DNA of 64,000 nucleotides from Hypericibacter adhaerens (GCF_008728835.1 NZ_CP042582.1:310001-374000), one strand, 5' to 3'. Numbered from the stretch's first letter, positions 31,379 to 40,565 are shown. Program-made: numbers and translations. Notes: generated from the letters alone by a model not told the origin.

Positions 31379-32252
31379 CATTCCCGTTCCGGCCGGTTTC
31401 GCCGCGGCGGGCTCGATCCTGCGGCTGCTGCGCCGCCTGAGCCACGACCCGCTCGGGCTGCTCGGCCTGTGCTTCGTGCTGCTGATGGTGTTCTGCGCCA
31501 TCTTCGGTCCCTGGATCTCGCCCGACGATCCCTTCAAGATCCATGTGACCGAGCGCTTCCAGGCGCCGTCGATGGCGCATTTCTTCGGCACCGACAGCCT
31601 GGGGCGCGACGTCTTCAGCCGCGTCATCGCCGGCAGCCGCATCGCGCTCTCGGTCGGCGCCTCCTCGATCCTGATCGCGATGGTGCTGGGGCTGTTCCTG
31701 GGCCTGACCGCCGGCTACGGGCCGCGCTGGCTCGACAATGCGCTGCTGCTGCTGTTCGATTCGGTCTATTCCTTCCCGACCGTGATCCTCGGCCTCACGG
31801 TCATGACGCTCCTGGGCGCCAGCGTCGCCACCCTCATGTTCGTGGTGGTGGTGATCCAGACGCCCGCCTATGCGCGCCTGATCCGCACCGCGACGCTCGC
31901 CGCCAAGAATACCGAATATGTGCTGGCGATCCGCTCGCTTGGCACCAGCCCGGTGCGGATCCTGATCGTGCATATCCTGCCCAACATCATCGGGCCGCTC
32001 TTCATCATCGCCAGCATGGACATTCCCTCGGTGATCGCGCTCGAGGCGGGCCTGACCTATCTCGGCATGGGCATCCCGCCGCCGGCGCCGAGCTGGGGGC
32101 GCATCCTGCAGGAAGGCTTCACCGCGATCCGCGACGCGCCCTGGATCGTGGTCGCCGGCGGCATCCCGCTGATCCTGACCACGCTGGGCTTCACCTTCCT
32201 CGGCGAATCGCTGCGCGACCTCCTGGACCCGCGGTTGCGGAGGATCCTCTGA
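31359..32252 (+). CDS. ABC permease, DppC type
   Basis: The 297-residue permease is recognised by HDPLGLLGLCFVLLMVF, the FGTDSLGRDVFSRVIAGSRI signature of the DppC/OppC family, and the EAA loop IRSLGTSPVRILIVHILPN. The GTG at 31359 is the best start for family length and places the gene 20 bp inside the end of the DppB-type gene; no ATG is suitable. It ends two bases before the ATPase start. The stop-start arrangement indicates a tightly coupled transport operon. Confidence 0.9.
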   Translation: MSAQPSDIPVPAGFAAAGSILRLLRRLSHDPLGLLGLCFVLLMVFCAIFGPWISPDDPFKIHVTERFQAPSMAHFFGTDSLGRDVFSRVIAGSRIALSVGASSILIAMVLGLFLGLTAGYGPRWLDNALLLLFDSVYSFPTVILGLTVMTLLGASVATLMFVVVVIQTPAYARLIRTATLAAKNTEYVLAIRSLGTSPVRILIVHILPNIIGPLFIIASMDIPSVIALEAGLTYLGMGIPPPAPSWGRILQEGFTAIRDAPWIVVAGGIPLILTTLGFTFLGESLRDLLDPRLRRIL

Positions 32253-32254
32253 GC

Positions 32255-33277
32255 ATGGCGGTGGCGCGCTCGCAAGTCCGGACGGCCGCGGCGGAAGCCG
32301 GGAACGTGCTCGACATCCGCGATCTCAGCATCGATTTTCGCACGCCCCGGGGATCGGTCCATGCGCTGCGCCATGTCTCGGTCGCGGTGCCGCGCGGCAG
32401 CATCGTCGGGCTGGTCGGCGAAAGCGGTTCGGGAAAATCGACCCTGGCGCTGGCCGCGATGGGGCTGATGCAGGGCAATGCCGACATCGTCAGCGGGAAT
32501 CTCCGGTTCTCCGGTATCGACCTGCGCGGCCTCTCCGCGGAGGAATGGCGGGCCTTGCGCGGCAAGCGGATCTCGATGGTGTTCCAGGACCCGATGACCT
32601 CGCTCAATCCGGTGCGGTCGGTCGGGCAGCAGATGGCCGACATCCAGTATCGCGAGCGCTCGATCTGGCCGGCGCAGCGGCGGCGCCGGGCCGTGGAGAT
32701 GCTCAAGCGCGTGGGCATCCCCGATCCGGAGCGCCAGCTCAACCGCCATCCGCACGAGTTCTCGGGCGGCATGCGCCAGCGCATCGCGATCGCGATGGGG
32801 CTTTTGGAGAAGCCCGAGCTGCTGATCGCCGACGAGCCCACCACGGCGCTCGATGTCACGCTCGAGGCGCAGATCATCCATCTGCTGCGCGAGCTGCGCC
32901 AGGAGTTCGGCGGCTCGATCCTCTTCATCTCGCACAATCTGGGCGTGATCGCCGAGCTCTGTGACATCGTGGTCGTGCTCTATGCCGGCGAGGTGGTGGA
33001 GCAGGGACCGGTGGGCGAGATATTCCATCGTCCCCAGCATCCCTATACCCAGGCGCTGCTCGAATGCGACCCGGCGCGCATCGACCTGATCAGCCGCGAG
33101 CTGCCCACCATTCCGGGCGACGTGCCGAACCTGCTGCAGGTGCCCCCGGGCTGCGTTTTCGCGCCGCGCTGCCCGAAGGTCTTCGATCGCTGCCGTGTCG
33201 AGGCGCCCGCCGACTGGACCGCCGCTCCCGGCCATATCGCGCGCTGCCATCTGCTCGACGGGGCGGCCCGTGGCTGA
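32255..33277 (+). CDS. ABC ATPase, DppD type
   Basis: The protein is 340 residues. Walker A is GESGSGKST (~residues 53-61), the Q-loop is in MVFQDPMTSLNPV, the signature is SGGMRQR, Walker B is LLIADEPTTALD, and the H-loop is in FISHNLGVI. The C-terminal oligopeptide-transporter extension has CVFAPRCPKVFDRC, the Cys-rich segment that binds an iron-sulfur cluster in some DppD homologues. It pairs with the ATPase at 33270 and overlaps it by 8 bp. All catalytic motifs are intact. Confidence 0.93.
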   Translation: MAVARSQVRTAAAEAGNVLDIRDLSIDFRTPRGSVHALRHVSVAVPRGSIVGLVGESGSGKSTLALAAMGLMQGNADIVSGNLRFSGIDLRGLSAEEWRALRGKRISMVFQDPMTSLNPVRSVGQQMADIQYRERSIWPAQRRRRAVEMLKRVGIPDPERQLNRHPHEFSGGMRQRIAIAMGLLEKPELLIADEPTTALDVTLEAQIIHLLRELRQEFGGSILFISHNLGVIAELCDIVVVLYAGEVVEQGPVGEIFHRPQHPYTQALLECDPARIDLISRELPTIPGDVPNLLQVPPGCVFAPRCPKVFDRCRVEAPADWTAAPGHIARCHLLDGAARG

Positions 33278-34280
33278 GCCCGCGCGCAGCGCCAGGCCGG
33301 ACACGCTGCCGCTGCTCGAGGTCGAGCGGCTGCATGTGCGCTTTCCGCTGATGGGGCCGATCAAGGCGGGCCTGCTTCAGGTGCAGAACCGCTTTCTCGA
33401 TGCGGTGCTGGACGTCTCCTTCCGGCTTCGCGCCGGGACCACCCTGGCGCTGGTGGGAGAGAGCGGCTCGGGCAAGAGCACGCTCGGGCGCGCCATCCTG
33501 GGGCTGGTGCCGATCGCCGACGGCACGGTCAAGTTCGAGAGCGAGGAGCCGCTCAAGACGGGCAAGCCCGCGCCCGGCTATCTGCGCCATGTCGCGATGA
33601 TGTTCCAGGATCCGATCTCGAGCCTGAGCCCGCGCCGCACGGTCAAGTCGCTGATCGCCGAGCCTTTCATCGTCCATGGGCTGACCGATCGCGATCTCGA
33701 TGCGGAGGCCCGGCGGCTGCTGGCGCTGGTGGGGCTGCCCAAGGATTTCGCCGACCGCTATCCGCACCAGCTCTCCGGCGGCCAGGCGCGCCGCGTGGGC
33801 GTGGCGCGCGCGGTGGCGCTCTCGCCCAAGCTCATCGTCGCCGACGAGCCGACGGCGGGCCTCGACGTGTCGGTCCAGGGCGAGATCCTCAACCTGATGA
33901 CCCGGCTGCAGCGCGAGCTGGGCCTGACCTATCTCGTCATCACCCACAATCTCGCGGTGGTCCGCCATGTCAGCGACGAGATGGCGATCATGTATATGGG
34001 CCGCTTCGTCGAGTATGGACCCACGCAGGAGATCTTCGCGCGCGCGGCCCATCCCTACACCGACGGGCTGATCGCGGCCCAGCCGCTGCCCGATCCCGAC
34101 AAGCGGCGCGCGGAGGTGGCGCTCAAGGGCGAGGTGCCGAGCCTGGCGCGCCGGCCGGCCGGCTGCGAGTTCCATACCCGCTGCCCCCAGGCTCAGGATT
34201 TCTGCCGCCACGAACGCCCGGCCGTGCGGGCGCTCAATCCCGGCCACAGCCACCGCTGCCATTTTCCGCTCGTGGGCTGA
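33270..34280 (+). CDS. ABC ATPase, DppF type
   Basis: The protein is 336 residues with a GTG start at 33270. Walker A is GESGSGKST, the Q-loop is in MMFQDPISSLSPR, the signature is SGGQARR, Walker B is LIVADEPTAGLD, and the switch His is in VITHNLAVV. The C-terminal Cys segment is GCEFHTRCPQAQDFC. The signature SGGQARR replaces the usual SGGQRQR, a small variation. It completes the importer begun at 28720. A repeat element and the BtpA-family gene follow. Confidence 0.92.
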   Translation: MAEPARSARPDTLPLLEVERLHVRFPLMGPIKAGLLQVQNRFLDAVLDVSFRLRAGTTLALVGESGSGKSTLGRAILGLVPIADGTVKFESEEPLKTGKPAPGYLRHVAMMFQDPISSLSPRRTVKSLIAEPFIVHGLTDRDLDAEARRLLALVGLPKDFADRYPHQLSGGQARRVGVARAVALSPKLIVADEPTAGLDVSVQGEILNLMTRLQRELGLTYLVITHNLAVVRHVSDEMAIMYMGRFVEYGPTQEIFARAAHPYTDGLIAAQPLPDPDKRRAEVALKGEVPSLARRPAGCEFHTRCPQAQDFCRHERPAVRALNPGHSHRCHFPLVG

Positions 34281-34290
34281 GATTCTTGTC

Positions 34291-34387
34291 CCCTCCCCCG
34301 TCTCGGGGGAGGGCAGGGAGGGGGATGACGCGATGCCGGATACCGAGCAGCCCCCTCTCTAACTCTCCCCCGCAACGCGGGGGAGAG
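34291..34387. repeat. Paired C/G-run hairpins (intergenic repeat element)
   Basis: Two perfect hairpins, CCCTCCCCCG/CGGGGGAGGG (34291-34313) and CTCTCCCCCGC/GCGGGGGAGAG (34363-34387), flank a 49-bp spacer. Related CCCCTCCC/GGGAGGGG elements occur at ~42868-42890 and ~43035-43075, so this is a dispersed intergenic repeat. It splits the importer genes from the BtpA/PfkB pair and may cause partial termination. Confidence 0.7.
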
Positions 34388-34431
34388 GATAAAATGAGAA
34401 ATTCGATTCCCTTTCGTTTGTCCCTTATCCC

Positions 34432-35244
34432 ATGACCCAGTTCCGCGACCTCTTCCCCTCGCCCAAGCCGATCATCGGCGTGATCCATCTGCCGGCCTTG
34501 CCCGGCTATCCGATGTCCAAGGGCATCGACCACGCGATCGAGAAGGCGCTGACCGATCTGGCGGCGCTCGAGGCGGGCGGGGCCGACGGAGCGCTGGTCG
34601 AGAACGAGTACGACCGTCCGCACACCGTGCTGTCGGCGCCGGAGACCACGGCCGCCATGACGCGGGTGACGCGCGAGGTGGTGGCTGCCGCGCGGCGCTG
34701 CATCGTCGGTGTCGAGATCCTGCTCAACGATCCCACGGCCTCGCTCGCCGTCGCCCGCGCGACGGGGGCGAGGTTCATCCGCACCGACTATTTCGTCGAT
34801 CCGATGGAGCGGCCGGAGCATGGCGGCGCCATGCATATCGATCCCGAGGGCCTGATGTCCTACCGTGCCCGCATCGGCGCGGAGGACGTGCTGGTGCTGG
34901 CGGACATCCAGGTCAAGTATGCGCGCATGCTGGTGCCGCGCGGGCTCGACGAATCGGCCCGGCTCGCGCGCGAGCATCGTGCCGACGCGGCCATCGTCAG
35001 CGGCAACGCCACCGGCGAGCCGCCGGCCGTGGCCGATCTGGCGCTCGCCAAGCAGGGCGCCGGCAACTTGCCGATCCTGATCGGCAGCGGCACCGACATC
35101 GCCAATGGGGCCTCGCTCCTGTCGGTCGCCGACGGCGCCGTCGTCGGCACCAGCCTCAAGCTTGGCGATCATATCGCGGTCGAGCGGGTGAAGGCGCTGG
35201 TGGCGCTCGCCCGGGGTCTGGCGCCTCGGAGCGCCGTATCGTGA
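34432..35244 (+). CDS. BtpA/SgcQ-family TIM-barrel protein
   Basis: The 270-residue protein carries the family features KPIIGVIHLPALPGYP at the N-terminus, ALEAGGADGALVENEYDRP, VGVEILLNDPTASLAVARAT, DVLVLADIQVKYARML and a C-terminal phosphate-binding strand GSGTDIANGASLLSVADGAV. BtpA was linked to photosystem I stability in cyanobacteria, while SgcQ belongs to a sugar operon; the enzymatic role is not established. It is followed by a PfkB-type kinase with a 4-bp overlap, so a sugar or nucleoside pathway linked to the importer is likely. Confidence 0.88.
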   Translation: MTQFRDLFPSPKPIIGVIHLPALPGYPMSKGIDHAIEKALTDLAALEAGGADGALVENEYDRPHTVLSAPETTAAMTRVTREVVAAARRCIVGVEILLNDPTASLAVARATGARFIRTDYFVDPMERPEHGGAMHIDPEGLMSYRARIGAEDVLVLADIQVKYARMLVPRGLDESARLAREHRADAAIVSGNATGEPPAVADLALAKQGAGNLPILIGSGTDIANGASLLSVADGAVVGTSLKLGDHIAVERVKALVALARGLAPRSAVS

Positions 35245-36116
35245 GGGTGACGGCGATCGGCGATTGCGGCATCGATCGCTATGTCGATCTGCGCGCCGAC
35301 CGTCCGGGCGGCATCTCGCTCAATTTCGCCGCCAATGCGAAGCGCTGGTTCGACAAGGCCGACAGCATCGCCGTGCTGACGGCGCTGGGCGAGGATCGCG
35401 AGGCGGGGATCGTCGAGGCCACGATCGCGGGCCTCGGCATCGGCGCCTTCATCGCCAAGCGTCCCGGCATCACGCCGGTGCAGTACATCGACCGCGACGC
35501 AAGGGGCGAACGGATCTTCGTGCGCTACGAGGCGGGCGCGCTGGCCGCGCATCGCCTGGGCGGCCCGGAGCGGGAGGTCCTGCGCCACAGCGACGTGATG
35601 ATCGCCACCGTCTTCACCCAGATCCTCGATTTCTTCGAGACCGTGGCCGAGGCGCCCTCGGGTGGATTGCGCGCGCTCGACTATTGCAATCTCGGCACCG
35701 CCGATGAGCCGCTGCGCTATGTGCAGCGCTATGCGACGCGCTTCGATCTGGGGTTCTTCGGCCTGTCGCCGGCGCAGGCGCCGCTGATCGACGCGCTGGA
35801 GACGATCGCGCGCGAGAGGAACCGGCTCTTCATCGTGACTCTGGGCCCCGAGGGCAGCCTGGCCCTGGGCGGCAGGGAACGCATCCGGGCGCCGGCCGTC
35901 GCGGTGCCGAAGGTGGTCGATACCACCGGCGCCGGCGACAGCTTCGCCGCCGGCTTCCTCAGCCTCTACGCCCGCAGCCGCGATGTGGCGGCATCGCTCG
36001 CGCGCGGCGCCGAGGCGGCGGCCCGCACGATCGGCGAGGTGGGCGCCTTCCCGGCGCCCTTGGTGCCCTGGCCGGCCGATGCCCCGGCCGAATGGGCGGC
36101 GCTCAAGCGGTCCTGA
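35241..36116 (+). CDS. PfkB-family carbohydrate kinase
   Basis: The 291-residue ribokinase-fold kinase has a GTG start overlapping the upstream stop (GTGA). The N-terminus VTAIGDCGIDRYVDL and GGISLNFAANAKRW hold the substrate-binding part. The catalytic signature VDTTGAGDSFAAGFLS is intact near residue 230. The sequence resembles fructoselysine-6-kinase-like PfkB proteins more than ribokinase, but that is an impression. It would phosphorylate the imported sugar-like compound or a product of it. The last 14 bp overlap the convergent PAP2 gene. Confidence 0.9.
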   Translation: MRVTAIGDCGIDRYVDLRADRPGGISLNFAANAKRWFDKADSIAVLTALGEDREAGIVEATIAGLGIGAFIAKRPGITPVQYIDRDARGERIFVRYEAGALAAHRLGGPEREVLRHSDVMIATVFTQILDFFETVAEAPSGGLRALDYCNLGTADEPLRYVQRYATRFDLGFFGLSPAQAPLIDALETIARERNRLFIVTLGPEGSLALGGRERIRAPAVAVPKVVDTTGAGDSFAAGFLSLYARSRDVAASLARGAEAAARTIGEVGAFPAPLVPWPADAPAEWAALKRS

Positions 36117-37212
36117 TCGTGAGCCGTGCGAGCCAGCCGCTCGCGAACCAGATGGCAAGGACTCCCAGAATGGCCGCCAGCCCGTCCACGGCGTAATGCC
36201 AGCCGAGATGGATCGAGCCGATCGCGATCACCAGGAAGAAGCCGGCGAAGAACAGCCCGAGAAGGCGCGAGCTGCGCCAGCCCACCAGCACGAAGATCAG
36301 CGCCATCGCCACATGGAGGCTCGGCATCGCCGAGATGCCCGAGCCCAGCGTCGCGGCGTTCTGCTGATAGGCGGCCCACAGCATGTCCTGCGCCCAGAGC
36401 GACATGACCGTCATATGCTGGTCCGCCTCGCGCAGGTAGGCCATGAGCGGCCCATAGGGATCGACGCCACCGACCACGCGGCCGAAATAGCAGGGCCCGA
36501 CCGACGACAGGAAGATGGCGGCGATATTGCCCAGGAGGATCCAGGTGAGGAAGGTCGCGTAGAAATACTGCGCCCTGAGCCGCGGATTCCCCTGCGCGAA
36601 GGCCTGCCAGGTCATCATGAAGGCCAGCATCGGGAACCACAGGTTGTAGACCCAGGATATCGCTGCCGTGATCCAGGGATGGCCGAGCAGCGGATGAAGC
36701 AGTTCCCAGGGCGCCGCCCCGCCCAGCAGCCAGCGATCCCACTGCTCGAAGGTCTGGTCCCAGCCATAGGGGTTGAGGGTCGGGATGGTCGACTTGACCA
36801 TGGTGAAGGTGCTGCCGAAGAGCGGCAGAAAGAGCAGGATCGGCAAGGCCGAAGCGAGGCGCTGCGGCGTCGCCAGAACGGCCCAGAACTCCTGCTTCAG
36901 GCGGACCAGCGGTCGCTTCGGTCGCTCTGCCGCGATCACCCGGATCACGTTGCAGATGAGGAGGTAGACGGTCATGTTCGGCACGAGCACGACATAGAGC
37001 GGCACGTAGAGAAAGACCGAGGTGATCCCCCCGATATCGGCGATATCGGCGACGATCATGCCGATGGTGAAATAGACCGCGATCAGCGAGAGGATCGGTG
37101 CGCTCCGGCGCAAGGATCCGGGCAGCTCGCCGCGAAAGCGTGCCAGCCAGCTCGGGGAAAAGGCGGCGGCGGCAGCCGACGACGGAAGCTGGGCCGGGAT
37201 CGTGACGCTCAT
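36103..37212 (-). CDS. PAP2-superfamily membrane protein, Aur1/Ipt1-like
   Basis: The 369-residue protein has about eight membrane helices. The lipid-phosphatase/inositolphosphotransferase motifs are GISAMPSLHVAMALIF (C2-type, His in PSLH) and IGSIHLGWHYAVDGLA (C3-type, His and Asp), as in the Aur1-like PAP2_3 group. A long SSVGPCYFGRVVGG loop is typical. It may transfer or hydrolyse a phospho-head group of a membrane lipid. It is convergent with the PfkB gene and overlaps it by 14 bp. Its own promoter lies in the 237-bp gap it shares with the small gene at 37450. Confidence 0.85.
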   Translation of the reverse strand: MSVTIPAQLPSSAAAAAFSPSWLARFRGELPGSLRRSAPILSLIAVYFTIGMIVADIADIGGITSVFLYVPLYVVLVPNMTVYLLICNVIRVIAAERPKRPLVRLKQEFWAVLATPQRLASALPILLFLPLFGSTFTMVKSTIPTLNPYGWDQTFEQWDRWLLGGAAPWELLHPLLGHPWITAAISWVYNLWFPMLAFMMTWQAFAQGNPRLRAQYFYATFLTWILLGNIAAIFLSSVGPCYFGRVVGGVDPYGPLMAYLREADQHMTVMSLWAQDMLWAAYQQNAATLGSGISAMPSLHVAMALIFVLVGWRSSRLLGLFFAGFFLVIAIGSIHLGWHYAVDGLAAILGVLAIWFASGWLARLTIRTA

Positions 37213-37381
37213 CCGCTGAGGCTCTCCCTCTAGGGCAGCGGAGAAGAATCCGCGAGAACCCTCAATAGACCGTCAATCGGGTGTGACCGCGATCGGGCAA
37301 GGAGGGCGCCGCTCTCTTGCTCAATCCGTAGTCAATTGAAAAAGCTTCGTTATTTCGCTCTTCCGGCGATGGCTGGAAGCG

Positions 37382-37407
37382 GGAACCGATGCGGAACGAG
37401 GGCCGTT
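37382..37407 (+). promoter_or_regulatory. Candidate EcfG-type (general stress) promoter
   Basis: GGAAC at 37382-37386 is followed after 17 bases by CGTT at 37404-37407, matching the alphaproteobacterial EcfG consensus GGAAC-N16/17-CGTT. It lies 43 bp before the ATG at 37450. The spacing and position fit a stress-inducible promoter for that gene. Confidence 0.55.
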
Positions 37408-37449
37408 TCCCTGGCATCGTGCGGCGGCCCCAGCAGGGAGAAGCGGAAC

Positions 37450-37776
37450 ATGGATACGGAATTCACCACGGCCGAGCTCCAACGACGTCTCAAGGCCCTC
37501 GACCGGCATCTCGCGGCCGCCGCGGACAAGATCCTGGACGGCGGACCGTCCATGGCCGAGCAGCAACGCCAGATCGAGATCCTCCGGCTCAAATCGAGCC
37601 TGCTGCGCCAGCGGCTGCAGGTGGCGGATGCGGATTCCTGGGATCAGGTCAAGACGGGCCTGCAGGCCGACTGGAACGCGCTGGCGGAAAATCTCGAGCG
37701 CTGGATGAAGACCATCGATCGCGACTTCCGGGCGAACTGGTCGCACGAGGAGCGCCGCTCTTCATCGCGCTCATGA
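37450..37776 (+). CDS. Small coiled-coil hypothetical protein (108 aa)
   Basis: This charged helical protein reads TTAELQRRLKALDRHLAAAA, then QQRQIEILRLKSSLLRQRLQ with leucine heptads, then a second helix NALAENLERWMKTIDRDFRA. No known domain is recognised. It resembles small stress-induced helical proteins only in general character. The ATG at 37450 follows AGGGAGAAGC. It is monocistronic, with the EcfG-like promoter upstream and the LysR gene convergent 21 bp after its stop. Confidence 0.7.
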   Translation: MDTEFTTAELQRRLKALDRHLAAAADKILDGGPSMAEQQRQIEILRLKSSLLRQRLQVADADSWDQVKTGLQADWNALAENLERWMKTIDRDFRANWSHEERRSSSRS

Positions 37777-37797
37777 CGCCGGATCGACGCCGATGGA

Positions 37798-38676
37798 TCA
37801 GGCGTCGGCAGCCTGATCCATGATCCAGTCCCGGAACAGCCGGACCTCCGGCTTCAGCGCCTTGTCGTCCTCGCGAAAAAGGAAGTAGTGGGCGTTCTCC
37901 TGCGGCAGCTCCATGTCGAAGGAGGGCCGGACGCGCTTGGCGGCGATGAGGCGCTCGGCATAGCAGCGCAGCACGATCGTATGACCCATGCCGGCTTCGA
38001 CCAGCTCGAGCGCCGCCATCGAGGTGTCCACGGTGACATGCTGGCGATGCACCGGCATCTCGAGGCCGGTGCGCTGGAACAGATGCAGCCAGTCGTCCTC
38101 CAGCCCCATGATGAGGATCAGGTTCTCCGCCTGGATGTCGGCCGGACGGGCGACGGAGGAATGGATCGGGCTCACGGGCACCGAAGGGACCCGGAACAGG
38201 AGCTCGGAACGGAACCCGGCCCAGCTGCCATGACCGTAGCGGATGTCGATATCGACCCGGTCGGCCGGCAGGGCGTCGCCCCAGATCGCCGAATGAAGCC
38301 GGATCCGGATGTCCGGATAGGCCTGGCAGAATTGCGGCAGGCGGGGGGCCAGCCAGAGGACCGCCAGCGAAACCGGGACCCGCAGGTGCAGCGCCGTCTC
38401 CCCGACCGGTCCGAACAGGCCCGCGGTCGAGGCGGAAAGCTCGTCGAAGGCCTTGCGCACCGGCGTCAGATAGGCCCGGCCCATCTCGGTCAGCTTGAGG
38501 CGGCGCGGCAGCCGCTCGAACAGCGGATAGCCGAGCTGGGCTTCCAGCGAACGGACCTGGTGGCTGACCGCCGCCTGGGTCAGCCCCAGCTCGGCGGCGG
38601 CGGCGGTGAAGCTGGCATGGCGGGCCGCGGCTTCGAAAGCCCGGAGCCAGACCATGGAAGGCAGGCGGTACGCCAT
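37798..38676 (-). CDS. LysR-family regulator (GcvA-like)
   Basis: The protein is 292 residues. The start LPSMVWLRAFEAAARHASFT is typical of the GcvA/AmpR subgroup, followed by the helix-turn-helix TAAAAELGLTQAAVSHQVRS. The effector domain runs to the C-terminus (VSLAVLWLAPRLPQF, VDIDIRYGHGSWAGF, GHTIVLRCYAERLIAAKRV). The ATG at 38676 was chosen; the frame extends upstream only to a TTG. It is divergent from the binding-protein gene at 38860. The 183-bp gap contains GCCTAAA and TTTAGGC as widely spaced inverted arms (~38720-38772) in a relatively AT-rich stretch, which may form a LysR site. Confidence 0.9.
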   Translation of the reverse strand: MAYRLPSMVWLRAFEAAARHASFTAAAAELGLTQAAVSHQVRSLEAQLGYPLFERLPRRLKLTEMGRAYLTPVRKAFDELSASTAGLFGPVGETALHLRVPVSLAVLWLAPRLPQFCQAYPDIRIRLHSAIWGDALPADRVDIDIRYGHGSWAGFRSELLFRVPSVPVSPIHSSVARPADIQAENLILIMGLEDDWLHLFQRTGLEMPVHRQHVTVDTSMAALELVEAGMGHTIVLRCYAERLIAAKRVRPSFDMELPQENAHYFLFREDDKALKPEVRLFRDWIMDQAADA

Positions 38677-38859
38677 GTGAAGACCCCGGAAGCGTTTTGC
38701 GACGCACAAATAAAACAGGGCCTAAATACGATAAAGCTTCATTTGATTTGTGCAATCGCCTGCTTTTAGGCTCTAGGTCCTAATAAGGCGAGGGCCGGCC
38801 TCGAACCTGCCCTCCGCCTTGCGAGGCGAGGCGCAATGAACCGGACAAGGGGGATCAGC

Positions 38860-40443
38860 ATGGATCTGGATCTGATGAAGAAGCTGGTCGCTGCGGGGCG
38901 CATGTCCCGACGCGACTTCATCCAGCTGTCGGTCGCGACCGGCCTGACGGTCGCGGCGGCCAACACGGCCTTCGTCTCGGCGGCGCGCGCGGCCCCGAAG
39001 AAGGGCGGCCGGTTCCGCGTCGCCGTCGGCAGCGGCGCCACCACCGACACGCTCGATCCCGCGCTCTATCCCGACACCTTCAACGGCATCTGGGGCTGGG
39101 CGTCGCTGCGCTCGAGCCTGACCGAGGTCCAGGCCGACGGCAAGATCATCGGCGACGCGGCCGAGAGCTTCGAGGCCTCCAAGGGCGCCACGCAGTGGGT
39201 GTTCAAGCTGCGCAAGGGCGTCCAGTTCCACAGCGGCAAGACGCTCGATGCGGACGACGTGGTCGTCTCGATCAACCATCACCGCAGCGCGGATTCCAAG
39301 TCGGCCGCCAAGTCGCTCCTGACCTCGGTCACCGACGTCAAGGCGGACGGCAAGGACACGGTGATCGTGACGCTGTCGGCCGGCAACGCCGACTTCCCCT
39401 ATATCGCGTCGGACTATCACATCCCGCTGATGCCGGCGAAGGACGGCAAGGCCGACTGGCAGTCGGGCGACGGCACCGGCCCCTACAAGATGAAGTCGTT
39501 CGAGCCGGGCGTGCGGGCCGAGGGCACGCGCAATCCGAACTATTTCCGCGACACCTGGTTCGACGAGATCGTGGTGCTGCCGATCCTCGACGTGAACGCG
39601 CGCACCAACGCGCTCGTCACCGGCGAGGTCGATTATATCGACCGCGTCGACCTCAAGACGATGGGGCTGCTCCAGCGCAACGAGAAGATCGGCATCGCCG
39701 AGGTCAGCGGCTTCGCGCATTACATCGCGCCGATGATCACCAACGTCGCGCCCTTCAACGACGTCAATGTGCGCCTCGCGCTCAAATACGCGATCGATCG
39801 CGAGCAGATCGTGAAGAAGGTGCTGCTGGGGCACGGCTCGCCCGGCAATGACAGCCCGATCGCGCCGGGCGTGCCCTTCTATGCCGATCCCGCGCCCAAG
39901 CACAGCTACGATCCGGAAAAGGCGAAGTCCTACCTCAAGAAGGCGGGGATGGATTCGCTCAAGGTCGATCTCTCGGCGGCGGACGCGGCCTTCGCCGGCG
40001 CCGTCGACGCGGCGCAGATCATGAAGGAATCGGCCGCCAAGGCGAACATCGAGATCAACGTCATCCGCGAGCCCAATGACGGCTACTGGGACGCGGTCTG
40101 GATGAAGAAGCCCTGGTGCCTCGGCTACTGGAGCGGCCGTCCGACCCAGGATCTCATGTTCACCACGGCTTACGCGGACGGCGCCGCCTGGAACGAGACC
40201 TTCTGGAAGAACGACCGCTTCAACCAGCTCCTCAAGGCGGCCCGCTCGGAGCTCGATCTGGCCACCCGTGCCGATCAGTACCGGGAGATGCAGCAGATCG
40301 TCCATGACGATGGCGGCGCCCTGGTGCTGATGTTCTACAACTATGTCGGCGCCCATTCGAAGGCGGTCGCCCATCCCGATCAGATCGCGCGCAACTGGGA
40401 CGTCGACGGCCTGAAGATCACGCAGCGCTGGTGGTTCGCTTAA
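38860..40443 (+). CDS. ABC substrate-binding protein, family 5, Tat-exported, without adjacent permeases
   Basis: The protein is 527 residues. The twin-arginine signal MSRRDFIQLSVATGLTVAAA is followed by a DppA/OppA-type fold (GGRFRVAVGSGATTDTLDPA, WVFKLRKGVQFHSGKTLDAD, VNVRLALKYAIDREQIVKKV). An upstream ATG at 38836 is possible; 38860 has the better site (AAGGGGGATC). No permease or ATPase follows; instead there is a hairpin, an enolase-superfamily enzyme and a dehydrogenase. It may share the membrane components of another importer, such as the one at 30434-34280, or supply a distant one. The divergent LysR gene is the likely regulator. Confidence 0.9.
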   Translation: MDLDLMKKLVAAGRMSRRDFIQLSVATGLTVAAANTAFVSAARAAPKKGGRFRVAVGSGATTDTLDPALYPDTFNGIWGWASLRSSLTEVQADGKIIGDAAESFEASKGATQWVFKLRKGVQFHSGKTLDADDVVVSINHHRSADSKSAAKSLLTSVTDVKADGKDTVIVTLSAGNADFPYIASDYHIPLMPAKDGKADWQSGDGTGPYKMKSFEPGVRAEGTRNPNYFRDTWFDEIVVLPILDVNARTNALVTGEVDYIDRVDLKTMGLLQRNEKIGIAEVSGFAHYIAPMITNVAPFNDVNVRLALKYAIDREQIVKKVLLGHGSPGNDSPIAPGVPFYADPAPKHSYDPEKAKSYLKKAGMDSLKVDLSAADAAFAGAVDAAQIMKESAAKANIEINVIREPNDGYWDAVWMKKPWCLGYWSGRPTQDLMFTTAYADGAAWNETFWKNDRFNQLLKAARSELDLATRADQYREMQQIVHDDGGALVLMFYNYVGAHSKAVAHPDQIARNWDVDGLKITQRWWFA

Positions 40444-40464
40444 GACCGGCGCCGATCGTCCGGA

Positions 40465-40498
40465 GCCCGGTTCCGCGGCAGGGATGGCGGAACCGGGC
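40465..40498 (+). terminator. Hairpin after the orphan binding-protein gene
   Basis: A perfect 12-bp stem GCCCGGTTCCGC / GCGGAACCGGGC with a 10-base loop, followed by CTTCTCCT. It lies 22 bp after the stop and 67 bp before the next gene, so it is a terminator or attenuator like those after the other binding-protein genes here. Confidence 0.7.
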
Positions 40499-40565
40499 CT
40501 TCTCCTGAAACCGGCTTGAAAGGTCGCGGGTGGCGTCCTGCCGCCCGCGTGGGAAGAAACGCGAG

